Source: Cryptomeria japonica
Lineage: Eukaryota > Streptophyta > Pinopsida > Cupressales > Cupressaceae
Direction: 5' to 3'
Assembly: GCF_030272615.1 (NCBI RefSeq)
Contig: NC_081405.1
Location: forward strand, 471,996,008 to 472,054,007
Length of the DNA stretch: 58,000 bases
Every line of letters starts with the position of its first letter. Position 1 is the first letter of the stretch. The notes below the pieces were generated by a model. That model saw only the letters and a list, made by a program, of their open reading frames with translations, made no database searches and was not told where the DNA came from. Both the position numbers and the translations under genes were made by a program. Shown piece by piece: positions 11,583 to 23,984 of this stretch.

Positions 11583-12562
11583 GATAGTAGAAAAGAAGAT
11601 TGCAAAGAATTAGGAAAAGTGCAAGAAAGAAGGCACAAGAGACACCCCCCCTTTTCACTAGTCTCAAAAATCACCCCCCCCAAATATTACAAGGTTGACA
11701 CTTTATAATTAGTGCATTTACAAGGCTTTTTATCAGATTACAATTCTTATAAGAAACCAATAGAGATTTTAAATATAAATAATTTGAGACAAGATCTGAA
11801 ACAAATTAGCCTTATAACTGCTTAATTTATCTCAATACCTTTCCAACAACTATTAGCTTTTGAAAAACAGAGTTGTGAGGAGAAAGATATGACCAGTTGA
11901 AGAGAAAATGAAGTAGCTGATACAACCTTCAATATATGATAGACAAAGGCAAAAAAATTCAATAAGACCTGCAATAATGAAGAGTGCTCATTTCCAGCTT
12001 TCCATCAAGTATTTGTTTGCAAAAATCTGACACCCGAGGCAAAAGTTGTGCAACTTTTAAGAATGTTGTTGAATTTCCCTGATAGAAAAATGGCTTAGGC
12101 CCTATTCAAGCTTGATTTCTGCAATATTTATTAATTTTCTGGAAATACCATCCGAAACCCAAAAGTTTTTCGATGCTGGAAAGAAAACCCAGAAATCGTT
12201 TTTCGTGAAAGTAAACAAAAATTGGAACACTAAAGCCGAAATGAAAACAGCTCCAGTAAAAAAAAATTACTCTGATTTTGGTGAAGTAAAAGTCACTTTT
12301 GACTTTGTCAAGCCTTATGGACACTCTGGAAATTCTTATTAAGCTTCCAATATTACCACAAAGCTGCAGTCACCCAGATCTTACAAGAACACATACATGT
12401 AAATCAGATTGCTATTTTCCTTTAAACTATTCTGATTCTCCAAATCACATGAGAATGCAGGAGAAGAGCATACTTAGTTTTTAAGGAAAATATTAGCTAT
12501 ATAAAAGTTTCAAATCCCTCAAATAAATTAAAAAAAAAACAATGAGCTATACCAGACAATAA
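11583..12562 (-). other. Copia-1 untranslated leader
   Basis: About 980 bp between the PBS and the gag start, AT-rich and without a supported gene. The plus strand shows CCCCCC runs near 11645 and 11675, i.e. purine runs on the element strand. Confidence 0.6.
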
Positions 12563-12574
12563 GCTCTGATACCA
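12563..12574 (-). other. Copia-1 primer binding site, initiator tRNA-Met
   Basis: The minus strand reads TGGTATCAGAGC immediately after the 5' LTR. This is the exact 12-base complement of the 3' end of plant initiator tRNA-Met, the usual Copia primer. Confidence 0.95.
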
Positions 12575-13217
12575 TGTGAGATTCTGCAAGAAGCGAGAAT
12601 TGAGCCAAGATCTGATGTCGGTCGTAGATCACATGCAACTCCTTACACAACAGATGATCGAAGATCAAAATAGTTGAATGAAGATAATTTCAATATGAGA
12701 GAGAAAAAGAGACGAAGAGGAGAATTTGGAGAAGACTCTCACCGAGCTATCACTCCACTAACTTAACTAGTGAAGGTGAGAGTATAGTGCTTATTATATA
12801 GAAAAATATAAGCATATACATTCAAGGGGTGCATTAAATCCTATTCCCCATAAAAAGTGGGAGGTTTTACCTTCTTGGTAAATGCCAAAACATGTGGCAT
12901 AACCTCCTTACATGAAGACAAAAAAGGAGTTGAGAAAGTTGGCACATAAGGGCAAAAGAGGGTGTGAAACCCAACTACCCCATAACCCACTTAGGAAATG
13001 ACAAAATAGTGGTTATGAGAGGTGGCACAACAAGCCAAAAGAGGGCGTGTAACTCAACTACCCATGTGGAGTGGAGAGTTACACATGTAGCTGAAGTATT
13101 TCATCACGTGTCCTCATATAAACCACTCCTATTAACCTAAGCAAGCTTAAATAATATATGTGTAGGAAAAAAATAAATACCCCCTAACATAAGAAAAATA
13201 AGAAACCTACACTAACA
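12575..13217 (-). repeat. Copia-1 5' LTR
   Basis: 643 bp, TG...CA, next to the PBS, so it is the promoter-bearing LTR for the minus-strand element. It matches 6710-7352. Confidence 0.95.
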
Positions 13218-13222
13218 AGGAA

Positions 13223-14650
13223 AACAAGTGTTTTCCTTAAGTTGAGCTAATACAATTGAATATAAGGAAAATTTCAACATTAAGTTTTTGATTAGCATGG
13301 TTAGTTAAATGTTTGTATTATTCTTGAGCTCTTTGATATCTAAATTGTTGTGGTCTCATAAATATTATCAAGGACTTGAAACTGAGGAACCACTAGCTGG
13401 GGAAAGTTGGTAGATCTTGGAACCATGCAGTAGGAAGTTAGCACTATTTGCTTGTAGTCAAGAGGGTTTGATTGCATAAACTATATGATCCTTCAAACTT
13501 ATAGGGATGATCTTGCCTTGGAAACAACATTTCATGATGGTATGTTTAGAGGTAGCTAAGCAACTAGACCTCTCAAGGAACTAGATGAGAAAGATGTGAT
13601 TGAAAATGATTTAAAAAATGGACAAAGTAGCATTTGTTCAAAGTAGTGTACTGCCTCTTTGTTCAAATCTGATTGCTAGTATACTTTGTAAGAAATTTAA
13701 ACGTAGATATATCATTTTTGACTAAGCAAACTTCGATATTTTATTATAACTGAATAACATAAAATAAGCAAGCACAATTTGTGTGAGAAAACTAAAACTA
13801 GGTTAATTTGACATAAAATGAATTGAGCACTTAATCCAAGATTGATAAAGTGGAACACTTAAGCTAGTTGCATTGCAATAAACTAATTATCAATTAGGTA
13901 ATCGCTATTTGGAATGCATAAAAAAAATGAATAAATAACCATCACACATTTAGAAATAGTTTAGATAAAACCAAAACAAACAAGCAATGTGCTAATAACG
14001 GTAAAAATTACAAGAAACAAACAATATACAAGTGGAAATTCATGATATATTTGTGAAAGATAAAAAAATAATCAAGAATGACAAAGTGTGGGGAGAGGTG
14101 AAGGAGAGGGGAAAGTTAAATGGAAGGGTTTGACAACAAGAAATAGACATTGAATGATTTAAAATAAATAATAAACTAGCCAAGAAAATGCATGGAAGAG
14201 GAAAACTAATATCAAAATTTTACAAAAAAGGGTGGTTGTATGCATGAAAACATTAAGTTATTTAACGTTGACAGTATTTTAACGAATCCAAAAATAGTAC
14301 AAGACAAATTATAGTAACTGTTAAGCATGAAAGGTGAGAAGAAGATAAAGAATATAAGAATTTTGTTAAAAAAGTTTTGATTAGATAAGCACGGATAGGG
14401 CCCAAACTCAATATAGTTTAGCCATCAAGGCGAATGAAGTGAATCTCACAAGACATGAGATTGGGAAAAAAACAACTAACAAGAGAACTAAAGCTTTTGA
14501 TTGGAGGAAAGAACCAACGGGAAACAAGGGTATCAACCTTATATAGAAGGCTTCTATTTTGCAACACATGAAAGAGAAAGAAGAGAAGAAACAAAGCCTT
14601 TCCTCTTACTAACAATAGCTCTAGCAATACTATTTTTCAACAACCCATTA
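13223..14650. other. Dispersed-repeat copy, then unassigned AT-rich DNA
   Basis: About 13240-13420 is related to 5575-5745 (shared ACAATTGAATATAAGG, GCATGGTTAGTT and GACTTGAAACTGAGGAA-like blocks). It is the right flank of the site where Copia-1 inserted. The rest of the interval shows no gene. Confidence 0.45.
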
Positions 14651-15029
14651 TTATGGGAAACAATAGAAGACTCCTCATTAGGGATTCAACATCATCCAAG
14701 GGAGTAATGACATGATGTCCAGTTCGGAGACAAGTAACAAGTGTGGGAGAAGATTGAGGCTACGATGAAGCAATTGGAAGAGTTGAACACTTAGTAGGAG
14801 GATCCTTTGTCGGGGCAAATTAAAATGAAGTAACAGGATCCACAATAGGAGTAGTAGGGGTCCCTTGCGTAGCCAGAGATAGACAAGAAGCAAGAGGAAT
14901 CACGATGGGAACATCAGGGCACGACAAAACCACACCCAAAGTAGGAAGCTCAATAGAGTCCCAGGCAGAGCCATCCTTAGAGGAGGTAGGAACTTCAATG
15001 GTTAAATGATCTTCCTTTGCATCCTTCCA

Positions 15030-15560
15030 CTAGATAGTTGAACTTTTCCAACATGATAAAGAGCAATTTGAAGTCAGATGACAGGTAGGAAAGTAACAAT
15101 GACAACAAAAAGGAAGGCCCTCATAATCAAGTGGTTGCATCCAAGCTCTGTCCCCAACCATCAAAACCACTTCCCCATGAAAAGGTTTGGAGATGTCAAT
15201 GTCAACTAGAATGTTGATGAGGTGGAGTGACCTATGTGGGAGGTAGAAACATCTACCTTCAAGAAACAACCACCTGAGTTGGTGATGGCCTTGTAGCAAG
15301 ACTCCTCCCCAAATTGGAGGGAAAAAATCGATAGTTTGACCTAGACCAAACACAAAAAAAGTGGTTTAGTGATGGGATCAAAGGAAGGAGTCCAAGATTT
15401 AAGGAAGGAGAATGCTCCCCCCAAGCCCAAGTTTGTCCTATCACCAAATATTTGTCTTCAAATGAAGAAAAAGAAGGAATGAAAAAGTCCTTGTCACAAG
15501 GAAATAACTCAATCTTATCAGTTACAATTAACTTCCAAGAGTCTTGGACCCAATTGCACA
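15030..15560 (-). pseudogene. LINE ORF1 remnant (DUF4283-like plus zinc knuckle)
   Basis: Read on the minus strand in two shifted frames, the segment has the usual pieces of a plant LINE ORF1. Near 15430-15500 there is a DKDFFIPSFSSFEDKYLVIG-like block. Next comes LKSWTPSFDP at about 15370-15400, then LINILVDIDISKPF. Finally PLDYEGLPFCCHCYFPTCHL appears at about 15075-15135. The last block is a decayed CCHC knuckle: the Gly before His is changed to Cys. Known ORF1 proteins of this kind bind nucleic acid. Flanking minus-strand frames (14680-14890 and 15700-16020) may be outer parts of the same ORF1. I found no ORF2 endonuclease or RT nearby, so this is a truncated or decayed copy. Confidence 0.6.
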
Positions 15561-16020
15561 GGTTAGGCAGAGTAGTCTAGAGGGTGGAGAACTAGCACAC
15601 TAGACCACACCTTAGGTAGAAATCCTCATTGGCAATGACATCCTTTCCACAAGCTATGATGGGAGAAGATTTAGTGTAGGAAAGTGGTCTAAACACTCGC
15701 TAGGGGCGAGCATGCTCAAACCTAGTAGCATGGGCATAGTTGCAAGGATTTGTAGAGGACCGCAAGGGAGGGCTATGATGAACAACACTTTTCACAACAC
15801 CCTGCACCAAACAAGTCACATTCTCGAGCATAGGAGAGCCTGAGCCAAAAGGGAGCACTTGCATGGAAGCAGTTGAAACATTCCCCCATAGGGTATTTGC
15901 TACTAAGAACCTAAAAGATGATTTTTTTAACCTCCCAAGATAAGTTGAAATTGAACCTCCAATAGACCTTACAAAACTAATGAAAACCATTAGAAAAGGG
16001 ATAAAACAAAATTGAAACAA

Positions 16021-17546
16021 TTATGGAAATAAAGAAATAACGACATAACAAAATCTAGGGATAATAATAGCATGTAAGGGAAGGCTATGGATAAGTCTTA
16101 CCTGAACCTCTTACAATTTATTTAAATAAAATAACAATAAAAAGTATTAAATATGCTAATGAAAGCTAACCTAATATTAATCCAAGAATTGAAATGTATC
16201 AATTGAAACCCTTGACCTTGTGATATGGTGTATCACGAACCAAGGTCAATGATGATTGGTTATTGGATATTCTCATGGTGTATCCTCTAAGAAGTTGATT
16301 TTATGTGCTTGTCTTGAAAAGCTCACATAGGTGATAAGTTTATGCTCAAAAAATTTAAATCAAACTCTATTTTAAATGGTGAGACTGTGTCAATATTATG
16401 GCTACATAATGCAAGATGATAGATAACATGTATGAATATATTATTGATCCTTGGAATTGACCTAAAGAGGTGTATATATAGGTGCAAGAGATATAGAAAG
16501 GCTATTTTGCGAAATATAGATTGAGTTGGAAATGCAATCTAATGGTAAAAAGAATTGAATTGAAATGTCTTTGAATCTTGCACCTTTGTTTTCTTTTTGG
16601 TCATGGTTACCCAATTTCTTAGGTAGTTAATTAAATGTCTTATAGTTTTTTAAGAAACTCTTTAAATAGGGGTCATTACACAACCTTTCTTGCATAAAGA
16701 AATGGTTTTGGCACCATGAAGGAAGAAAGAGTAAAGGCCAAATAATAAACAAACATTATTGCAGGACACATGGGAACTTAATAGTATAGGGGTAAAATAG
16801 TCAATAATTGAACACAATATTGCATTACAAGAAAATGGGCACTTAATACTAAGATAAGCATCTTGTCATGAATTGAAGATGCATTTTTTCTCAAAATAGG
16901 TGTGACCTTGACAACTAAAGGGATTTCGAGATGTATGTTAGTGTAGTAATGAAGCACAAACAATGGATGAAGTTAATTGAGTCATTGGACCAAAGACAAC
17001 ACACAAAGACATGAAATAAATACTAGAGATGACAATAATAAACATAATTGATTTGTAAATTAAATGACCAAACCATATATGCAAATAAAATAGGAGTACC
17101 TATATTTTAGGGTTTTATGGGAAATTGCCTCATGGAGTGCTCCAAGTTGAATTATGTTAGTCCAAATGAGTTAGAAATGCATGAAATAAATAACATTACA
17201 ACATCTATGAGTTACTTTGACATAATCAAAGATTCCCTAACCTCACAACTTTATACAATAGGACTTGTACCATTCGGTGCAACTTCAATTTATGTGCAAA
17301 ATTTGATTAGGGCAAGCAAAGTTGGTGCATAATACCCGCATTATTTCTTTGCAATGTCTCCTATTTGGGGAATGCCTGAATTTGCCCAAAAAGCAACAAC
17401 TCCAACAATATAATTCATTTTTTAAATAGCATTTTATAATTAAATCATCTGATAGTTATTGAACTTAAGATTAAATAAACAATTAACGTTATTGAATGAT
17501 GAATAATATCACCTACTTGGGTCTAATCTATAGTTCATTTCTAAAA
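16021..17546. other. Unassigned AT-rich DNA
   Basis: No recognisable gene or element. A 71-codon frame at 17117-17332 has no features I recognise and is not supported. Confidence 0.35.
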
Positions 17547-17985
17547 GCCAGCCATAGTAGGGATTGAAAAGGAAAGTACGATAGGGTGCCCAAAAACTAT
17601 TCAACACAATTATGCCTAAGAACATGACATAAGACCCCTTGGCCCACAAGTGCAAGGAACTCTCGTCCATCCAACATGGGGTGGCCTACTTAATTCATGA
17701 GAACTAGTCTGCTACATCTCACAATCATGTCTCCTTACTTATCCATACATAATTAATTTTAGACTATGGCTATACTTCCAACAATCAACCATTGTACCGA
17801 TTGGAGGGAAAAGCATGATAGGGTGCTCATAACATTTGCTGCAACTAAGCTAAAGGGCGTGATGTAACACCCTTTGGCCCACAAGTGGCAAGAACTCTTG
17901 TCCATCCAACATGGGGTGGCCTACTTAGATGGGGAATTTATCTCTACCCTCTCAGTTGTGTTTCCTTATTGACCTTTACATGATT
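17547..17985. repeat. 233-bp tandem duplication
   Basis: Copy A starts near 17547 and copy B near 17780. Both contain GATAGGGTGC, a TTGGCCCACAAGTG block, GTCCATCCAACATGGGGTGG and CCTACTTA, in the same order and spacing. The copies differ at many positions, so the duplication is old. It has no coding capacity. Confidence 0.8.
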
Positions 17986-19380
17986 CTTTTTAGGAGAATA
18001 AATAGATTAAATAAATAATCTAGAAAGATTAGCAATTATCATAATTTATCATATCAAAGACTACTGTATACCAAATGCAGATTGCTTATATCCTAAATTG
18101 ATCACCTTTGATACACAAACTAACTAAATTCAAGCTAGTAATATTAGATTAGGTTCCGCTCTTCATTTTCTTGTTTTCTGATACTGTCTTTCTCCTCTTT
18201 TTTGCCTTTTCCCCCTCCCTAAATATATTCTTAATTATCCTTTTATATCCCCATGTATCTATGGAGAGATGTATCTGTTTGAAAAGAGAACCTTTTAAAT
18301 GGATATGACTCTTTGTTACCAACATTGCCTTTAAAGTAATTATTGCTTCTAAAACTGATCATTTCCCTTTTTATTATCTTCTCTACACTAATTACAAATG
18401 CTACCTTCTATGTATGCTATTAACTTGGGTGCCAAAATAATGAAGGTCAACTTGATTTTATCTTATATTAAATCCTGCAAGGTTGAAGACCATGCCAAGT
18501 GAGTCAACCTCTATTATAATTGCCTTGGGTTGGCCTTCATTTAAATAATTGTTACAATTATTATTTATTTATTTTATGTATTTTATAGTCGTCGGCCATA
18601 AAAATTTAGTTGCCTAGAAACTATTATGTATAAGCTACATTTATTGTTGTGAGGGTTGTAATTTTTATTTGTAAGGGTAGTGCTAATTTATTAGGTTGTG
18701 ACCCCTTTCAAATTGGTAGGGGCATGACATTCTTTGATTAACATGACATGTTGGACCTTTGTACCACATCATGCCATGTGAGAATTTGTATCAATTCCTA
18801 CATGAAAACATCCTTGTCTATGCAACATCTTAAGGTCAATTTTCACACCTATCTAAACATGATAGGTTAGTTGTTTCTTATATCATAACTGCCTTGCAAC
18901 CAATCTATTGTAATTATCATTATTGTAATATAACATGTACATTTATGATATATACAAAATAAAGATCCATAGTTATCCTTTACACACAAAGTTGTTCATA
19001 GATATAACATATTTGTAGCTAAAGGATGAATAATAATGTCTTTCTCAAGACTATTCCATGCATACAACTATACAAATTGATGACATTTGTTGTTTTAATT
19101 CTGTAACTTTCTTGCATGTCTCAATCTTGTCTTTTATGACTTGTCAATATTGCTCTTGATTATAACACCTAGATATTTCCACAATATGGAGTGACGAGTC
19201 TTAGTGTTTCCTTGAAATATGGATCATTTAAATTTCTTAGTTTTAAGGTCCCTCTTAACACTCACCTTTTGATTGTGTTATAAGGAAAATATTCAAATGA
19301 ACAAGTATTAGATCCAATTCCATTGCAAGGCAATCTTTACTCCATTCTATTGAATATCAAACACATAGTAGCTCCATCAT
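17986..19380. other. Unassigned AT-rich DNA
   Basis: No gene, RNA or element recognised. Confidence 0.35.
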
Positions 19381-19384
19381 TAAA

Positions 19385-20191
19385 TGTTAGGATTCCCACA
19401 GATACTGAGAGGGGGGGGGGGTGAATCAGTATCTAACCGGTGATAAGATTTTCTTAACTTAATACATGTAGAGCATATGAATAATGTGTATTGGTAAACA
19501 TAAAGTAATGCAATGAACAGAGACAAAAGCAACCACATGAAATACACACCATAACACAATATTTTAACGAGGAAACGCAGTGTGGGAAAAACCTCGGTGG
19601 GATTTGTGACCCACAATATTCACTTACTGGCCAATAAGAGAATATTACTGCTACAAGAGGGGCCTGCACATGCAGGAAGGCCATGTGCCTAGAGCTCACT
19701 ACTCAATTACAAAATGGGAAGTCTCACTGACTTACAAAATGGATTATATAAATCCAGTGTCTTGTACTGCTTCAAAATAACATCTATAATGCCAGATCCA
19801 GTATCGGTTTTTGCTCTGCTTCTTACATAAACCCTTAACCTATAATTCGCATAATAGGTTTGCCTTATTTCGCCTAATTACATACCTCTATCTATTACAA
19901 AATGTTCTACAATGATCTCTCTTATATAAGAGTCATTTTACAACTTGCCAAGTTAGCTTACAATGATTTTACAATAATAAACAAAATATATTAATAACAA
20001 AATTCCTGTCGGCTTCTATGTCGGTATGCTTCCTTTCACTGCCGGTGTCGGTGGTTTGTGTGCCTGGGTAGAATCTAACTTTATTGGTGCCGGTAGATTG
20101 CCTTGTTGGTGACATAGGATTGTAAGGTTGCCATCAATGACAAAACCTTCAATCACGTACAATGTCTCATTGTAGTGTGCATTTGCCAACA
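19385..20191 (-). repeat. Probable solo LTR related to the Copia-2 LTR
   Basis: The segment runs from TGTTAGGATTCC to TTTGCCAACA, with TG...CA ends, and is bordered on both sides by TAAA (19381-19384, 20192-20195). On the minus strand it starts TGTTGGCAAATG and ends near CCCCCCTCTCAGTATC. This parallels the Copia-2 LTR (starts TGTTGGCATATG, ends CCCCCCTCTCAGTAC). Its inner block CCCACCGAGGTTTTTCCCA on the minus strand matches the Copia-2 LTR block around 28258. No internal region or second LTR is nearby, hence solo. The 4-bp duplication is weaker evidence than the 5-bp ones of the other elements. Confidence 0.7.
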
Positions 20192-20195
20192 TAAA

Positions 20196-21848
20196 TTAGC
20201 CCCACTAAGACTTTATAATAGACTATCTATGCCCTTAATGATTCATTACTACTCAAATGAGAAAAATGTTTACATATCTTAGGGGTTGCATCATGATCAC
20301 ATGACATCTTTGCAAGTTTCTATGGAGGTAGCCTTTTAATCTCACATTTTCTCAAGTAGCCTCATATTGTTTAGAATGTTTAGTATGTTCTAATCGTTGT
20401 AAGAAATTGTTGTACACCTACTACTCATTGTTGTAATGAATAGTTTCATCCTACTTTAGATAATTTTCTTTCAGATTATATTAGACTCTCAAACATATAT
20501 TTAAACCCCAATAATCCCTATATTTGTATTATTAAATTAGACTAATTCAACTAAATGATTCATGTGAAACATGAAACTCCACTATGCACCATTTTCCTTC
20601 CTCAAGATTGGTGATCCTAATTTGAGTTAAGTTTATAGTGTATATTTTTCCTCTTTTGGTGCTACATCTCACTGAATCCTACAAAACTATGACATAGTGG
20701 GATGCAAATTGGGTTCTCTCATATTTAATAGCTAAAATGTTTGTAATATATTGTAAATTGTTGAATTTACTAGCTTGTTCATATTCCATTGATCTAATTT
20801 CCTTGCACATGTTATGGAACCCAAATTTTAATCACCGACTAGACATAGAATCATAAATGTTATGTCAAACTATGAGGAACACTGCATCATATGCATGTAC
20901 ATTGTTTGTTGCATGTTGACAACTGAAATCCGAACACCTAAATTTCTCCTTTGGAATTGATAACAAGGTTGTCATTTTATCTTAAATTGTCGAAGGAATA
21001 TGGGCCTAAAGTCCTAATCAAGATTATGTTTATTGATGACCTATGAGATATGTCTTCACCTATTTGTTAGAGTTATGAAACTAGTTTGACCAAGTCCATT
21101 AAAGCTATTAATGTTGTGGTATACACAAGTAGGATAAATATAAGGACATTAGGCATTGGCTATTTTTGTAGTATTAACAATAATTATATAAACAAGGTTT
21201 ATGTCCTCACCAATATCCATATCTTCTCATTCATTTTGTCTTTTGAATTAATTATATTACATTTGGGGTCCTCAAAACAATTGTTCTAGACTATTGTTAC
21301 TTGTAAGGAGTTCTTTTTGTCAATCAAATGACCATGTACTTAATTTTCACATGGCATCAAACCATAGGGCTTAAACCTTGTAGGTTTTCATTTTAAGATA
21401 TGCATTGGCTTGGTCATAACACATGGGAGTTTTTGGTTACATTTAATAATCTATAGGGTGTTTCTTATATCTAGAGAAGATGAGATTGGCAAAGTAATAG
21501 AGAAAATGACTTTTTCTTTAGTGAAGGATATCCTATACTTGTGATCTTTGATCTTTTATTTATATTTAATTTTTTAGGGAATGATATGATGGGGTTAAAA
21601 AGACATCCATTTTTATTATCAGTTGGAAAATTTGTGGCTTTTTATTTTGAATGCTTTAAAAATGTCATGTAGATTGTATTTGACCTCTTGTTAGAAATAT
21701 TTGCAAGATATTTAATAGATTTGTACATTAGTGTTATTTTTAATAGAATCTGGATACCTTTATACATTATTTACCATACCAAAATATAGTTATGGTTATA
21801 ATTAGGGTTTGATAGTAAGTGACAATGTTTGATTGAATTTTGTAACAT
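20196..21848. other. Unassigned AT-rich DNA
   Basis: No gene or element recognised between the solo LTR and Copia-3. Confidence 0.35.
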
Positions 21849-21853
21849 GTTAT

Positions 21854-22340
21854 TGTTAGAATTCGTGAAATGCGAATCCCACAAGCCCAAATATCTTCTG
21901 CAAGAATACCTGTCACACATAAAGAGAAAATTGAACAACAAAGAGAATTGAAGACAATTAACAATAATTGAGTGTATTGCTTTGAAATTGCTTAATTACA
22001 ATAAAGGATATTCCATCCTTATAAAGAAATCTAACTCTAAAGATAGAAACCCTAAATGGTGAAGTCTACAAGATAGACTGAGAGTTGAAACACAATGCAT
22101 GAATCAGTCATGTATGCACAAAAAGCATACTAGACTAATTAATGCCATGCAACTCACCAAATATAAACATAGCTTGCTTTCCTAGTTTGCATTATGCATG
22201 GAGATAAATATTAATTAGTTATTCGTAATTAATTAATTAACTAACTACTAAATGCCAATAATTAATTACTAAGCCATTGATTATTTAGTGAATTAATATA
22301 ATTAAGTGAATAATTAATATATGAATTATTTATTCCAACA
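21854..22340 (-). repeat. Copia-3 3' LTR
   Basis: 487 bp, TG...CA. It is followed on the plus strand by TCCCCCTG (22341-22348), i.e. the polypurine tract CAGGGGGA on the element strand. Confidence 0.9.
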
Positions 22341-22348
22341 TCCCCCTG

Positions 22349-23077
22349 AATGCACAAGTGGGAGAGAGGCAAAGATATAGGAAAAAGCATGCAAAGATGA
22401 ATGCATGATGAGTCCCAGCCTAAAGCTTGATGAGGAACCCATGAACAAACATGCAAGTTTCTCAGAAATGGAGCAAAGGAGAAAACCTAGCGGGAACAAA
22501 ACTCCTCCCCAAAAGAGAAACAAAAAAGAAAGTACAAAACCAATGTCTCAAGAGACTCTTTCAAGAACATATGTACTACTAACCCCCCATGAGATAGGAT
22601 CGAAGCTCCAAAGCCCCCTTAGAATGATAGAACCCCTGTGCCGATGATCAAACCAATGTGGCTCCAATGTGGAGGAAACAAAGTCAACGAACAAAGAAGA
22701 GGAAAAACCTGTATGTAAGGCAAAACTGGAAGGCTTGGATGTTGATCAAAGGAGAACGCATGATGATCTTGTAAAGGAAGATCCAATGATGGTGGGATAA
22801 CAGATGTGATGAATCTGTCATGTGAGAGGGAATGAACATCCTTTGATATTTCCTCAACAACTGCAATAGTGGGCTCAATGCATGGAGCTACAATGTTTGG
22901 TGGTGCTGAAGAGGAATCCTGCTGAAAAGATGCAAACTCAACAGGAGGTGGAGGTGTAGAAGTCACAACGCTGGTCTTAGAAACAACACATAAGTTAAAG
23001 TGACCTGAATTCACCTCAACATGCTCTCTTGAGAAAAGAGAGGAATTCTCAGACAATGGAGAAGATGGACCTATTGT
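22349..23077 (-). other. Copia-3 region downstream of protease, unassigned
   Basis: A 156-codon minus-strand frame (22619-23089, overlapping the hairpin edge) is rich in Ser and Pro (for example STPPPPVEFASF). It shows no integrase, RT or RNase H motif. It may be what is left of the IN-RT linker after a large deletion, or an unrelated filler. I do not assign a function. Confidence 0.4.
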
Positions 23078-23487
23078 CATTGACTTCAACTAGCCTGAAT
23101 CGTGGGACAACCCCTACGAAACTTGTCTGCTTCGTAGCCCGCATCCTCCAAAGTAGGCGGACTTCCCTCATAAGTCAGGCCATTTTGTGTCTTTGTTTTT
23201 GTCGTTTTCATGTTTTTGCCTTAGTCTTATTTCATCTTTTGATTGCACTTTAGGTTTTAAAACCCGACATGCATGAAAACACAAGAACCAGTGCATTTCG
23301 GGTTTTAAAACCCGAAGTGCAATCAAAAGATAAAATAAGACTAAGGCAAAAACATGAAAACAACAAAAATAAAGACACAAAATGACCTAACTTATGAGAG
23401 AAGTCAACCTACTTTGGAGGACACGGGCTATGAAGCAGACAAGTCTCGTAGGGGTTGTCCCACGATTAAGGTTAGTTTAAGTCGGTG
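23078..23487. mobile_element. 410-bp hairpin insertion inside Copia-3
   Basis: Arms of 189 bp (23078-23266 and 23299-23487) are near-perfect reverse complements around a 32-bp loop. The outer ends read CATTGACTT and CACCGACTT (reverse complement), differing only by transitions. The inner ends carry the perfect palindrome GGGTTTTAAAACCC in the right arm. The insertion separates the protease frame from the rest of Copia-3, so it entered after Copia-3 inserted or was copied with it. No coding capacity. I could not define a target duplication. Confidence 0.85.
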
Positions 23488-23984
23488 ATAACTTGACCAA
23501 AATGAGAAAAGGAGTACAATCGAGAAGAATGATCAATTGTCCATGTAGCAACAATGTCTCCAATCATGCTATCTCTAATGTGCACTGAAACTCGTGTGAA
23601 CTCAACTATCTTCCCTGTCCCACTTTGAGCAATCTGATAAATAGAGAGAAGGTTTGAAGACAAAGATGGTACACAAAGTACATAATTAAAAGTACCATCA
23701 TCAATGTCAATAGAAACCTTCCCACATATTGTCATAACAATGTTGTTTCCCATCAATATGTGTGGTGTAGGAGAAGCCTGAAAAGATGAGAAAATATCTT
23801 GAGAAGATGCCATATGGTGTGAAGCACCTAAATCCAGTAGCCATCGAGAAGAGGGTGAACAAGTGGTTGCACATAATGCATGACCCTTTCCATTGTATTG
23901 TCCATCTGTCTGGAATGAAGGAGAAGAAGAAGACCTGTCAGAAGAACAAGAAGGAATATTTCTCTTTGTAAGAAGAGAAGTCAA
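23472..23984 (-). pseudogene. Copia-3 protease
   Basis: The minus-strand frame contains WLLDLGASHHMASSQDIF followed by HILMGNNIVM and DGTFNYVLCVPSLSSNLLS, the Copia aspartic protease region. As in Copia-1 the catalytic triplet is DLG rather than DSG, using a different Leu codon (TTA here, TTG in Copia-1). The frame then runs into the hairpin insertion near 23487 and stops. Confidence 0.85.

Larger units (their letters stand above)
6705..13222 (-). mobile_element. Copia-1, complete LTR retrotransposon with target duplications
   Basis: The two 643-bp LTRs (6710-7352 and 12575-13217) begin TGTGAGATTC and end CACTAACA, so they have canonical TG...CA ends. The element is flanked by the 5-bp duplication AGGAA at 6705-6709 and 13218-13222. 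On the minus strand the order is 5' LTR, PBS, gag, protease, integrase, RT, RNase H, PPT, 3' LTR, which is the Copia order. By eye the LTRs differ at about 24 positions (roughly 96% identity), mostly transitions. The coding region is broken by at least three frameshifts and two stops, so it is non-autonomous now. Confidence 0.95.

Noticed and set aside
14418-14893. Leu/Phe-rich minus-strand frames as LINE ORF2 or a membrane protein
   Set aside because: No endonuclease or RT motif; at best the decayed outer part of the LINE ORF1 remnant.
17117-17332. 71-codon frame as a small host gene
   Set aside because: No recognisable domain, no promoter or splice evidence, and AT-rich context in which such frames arise by chance.
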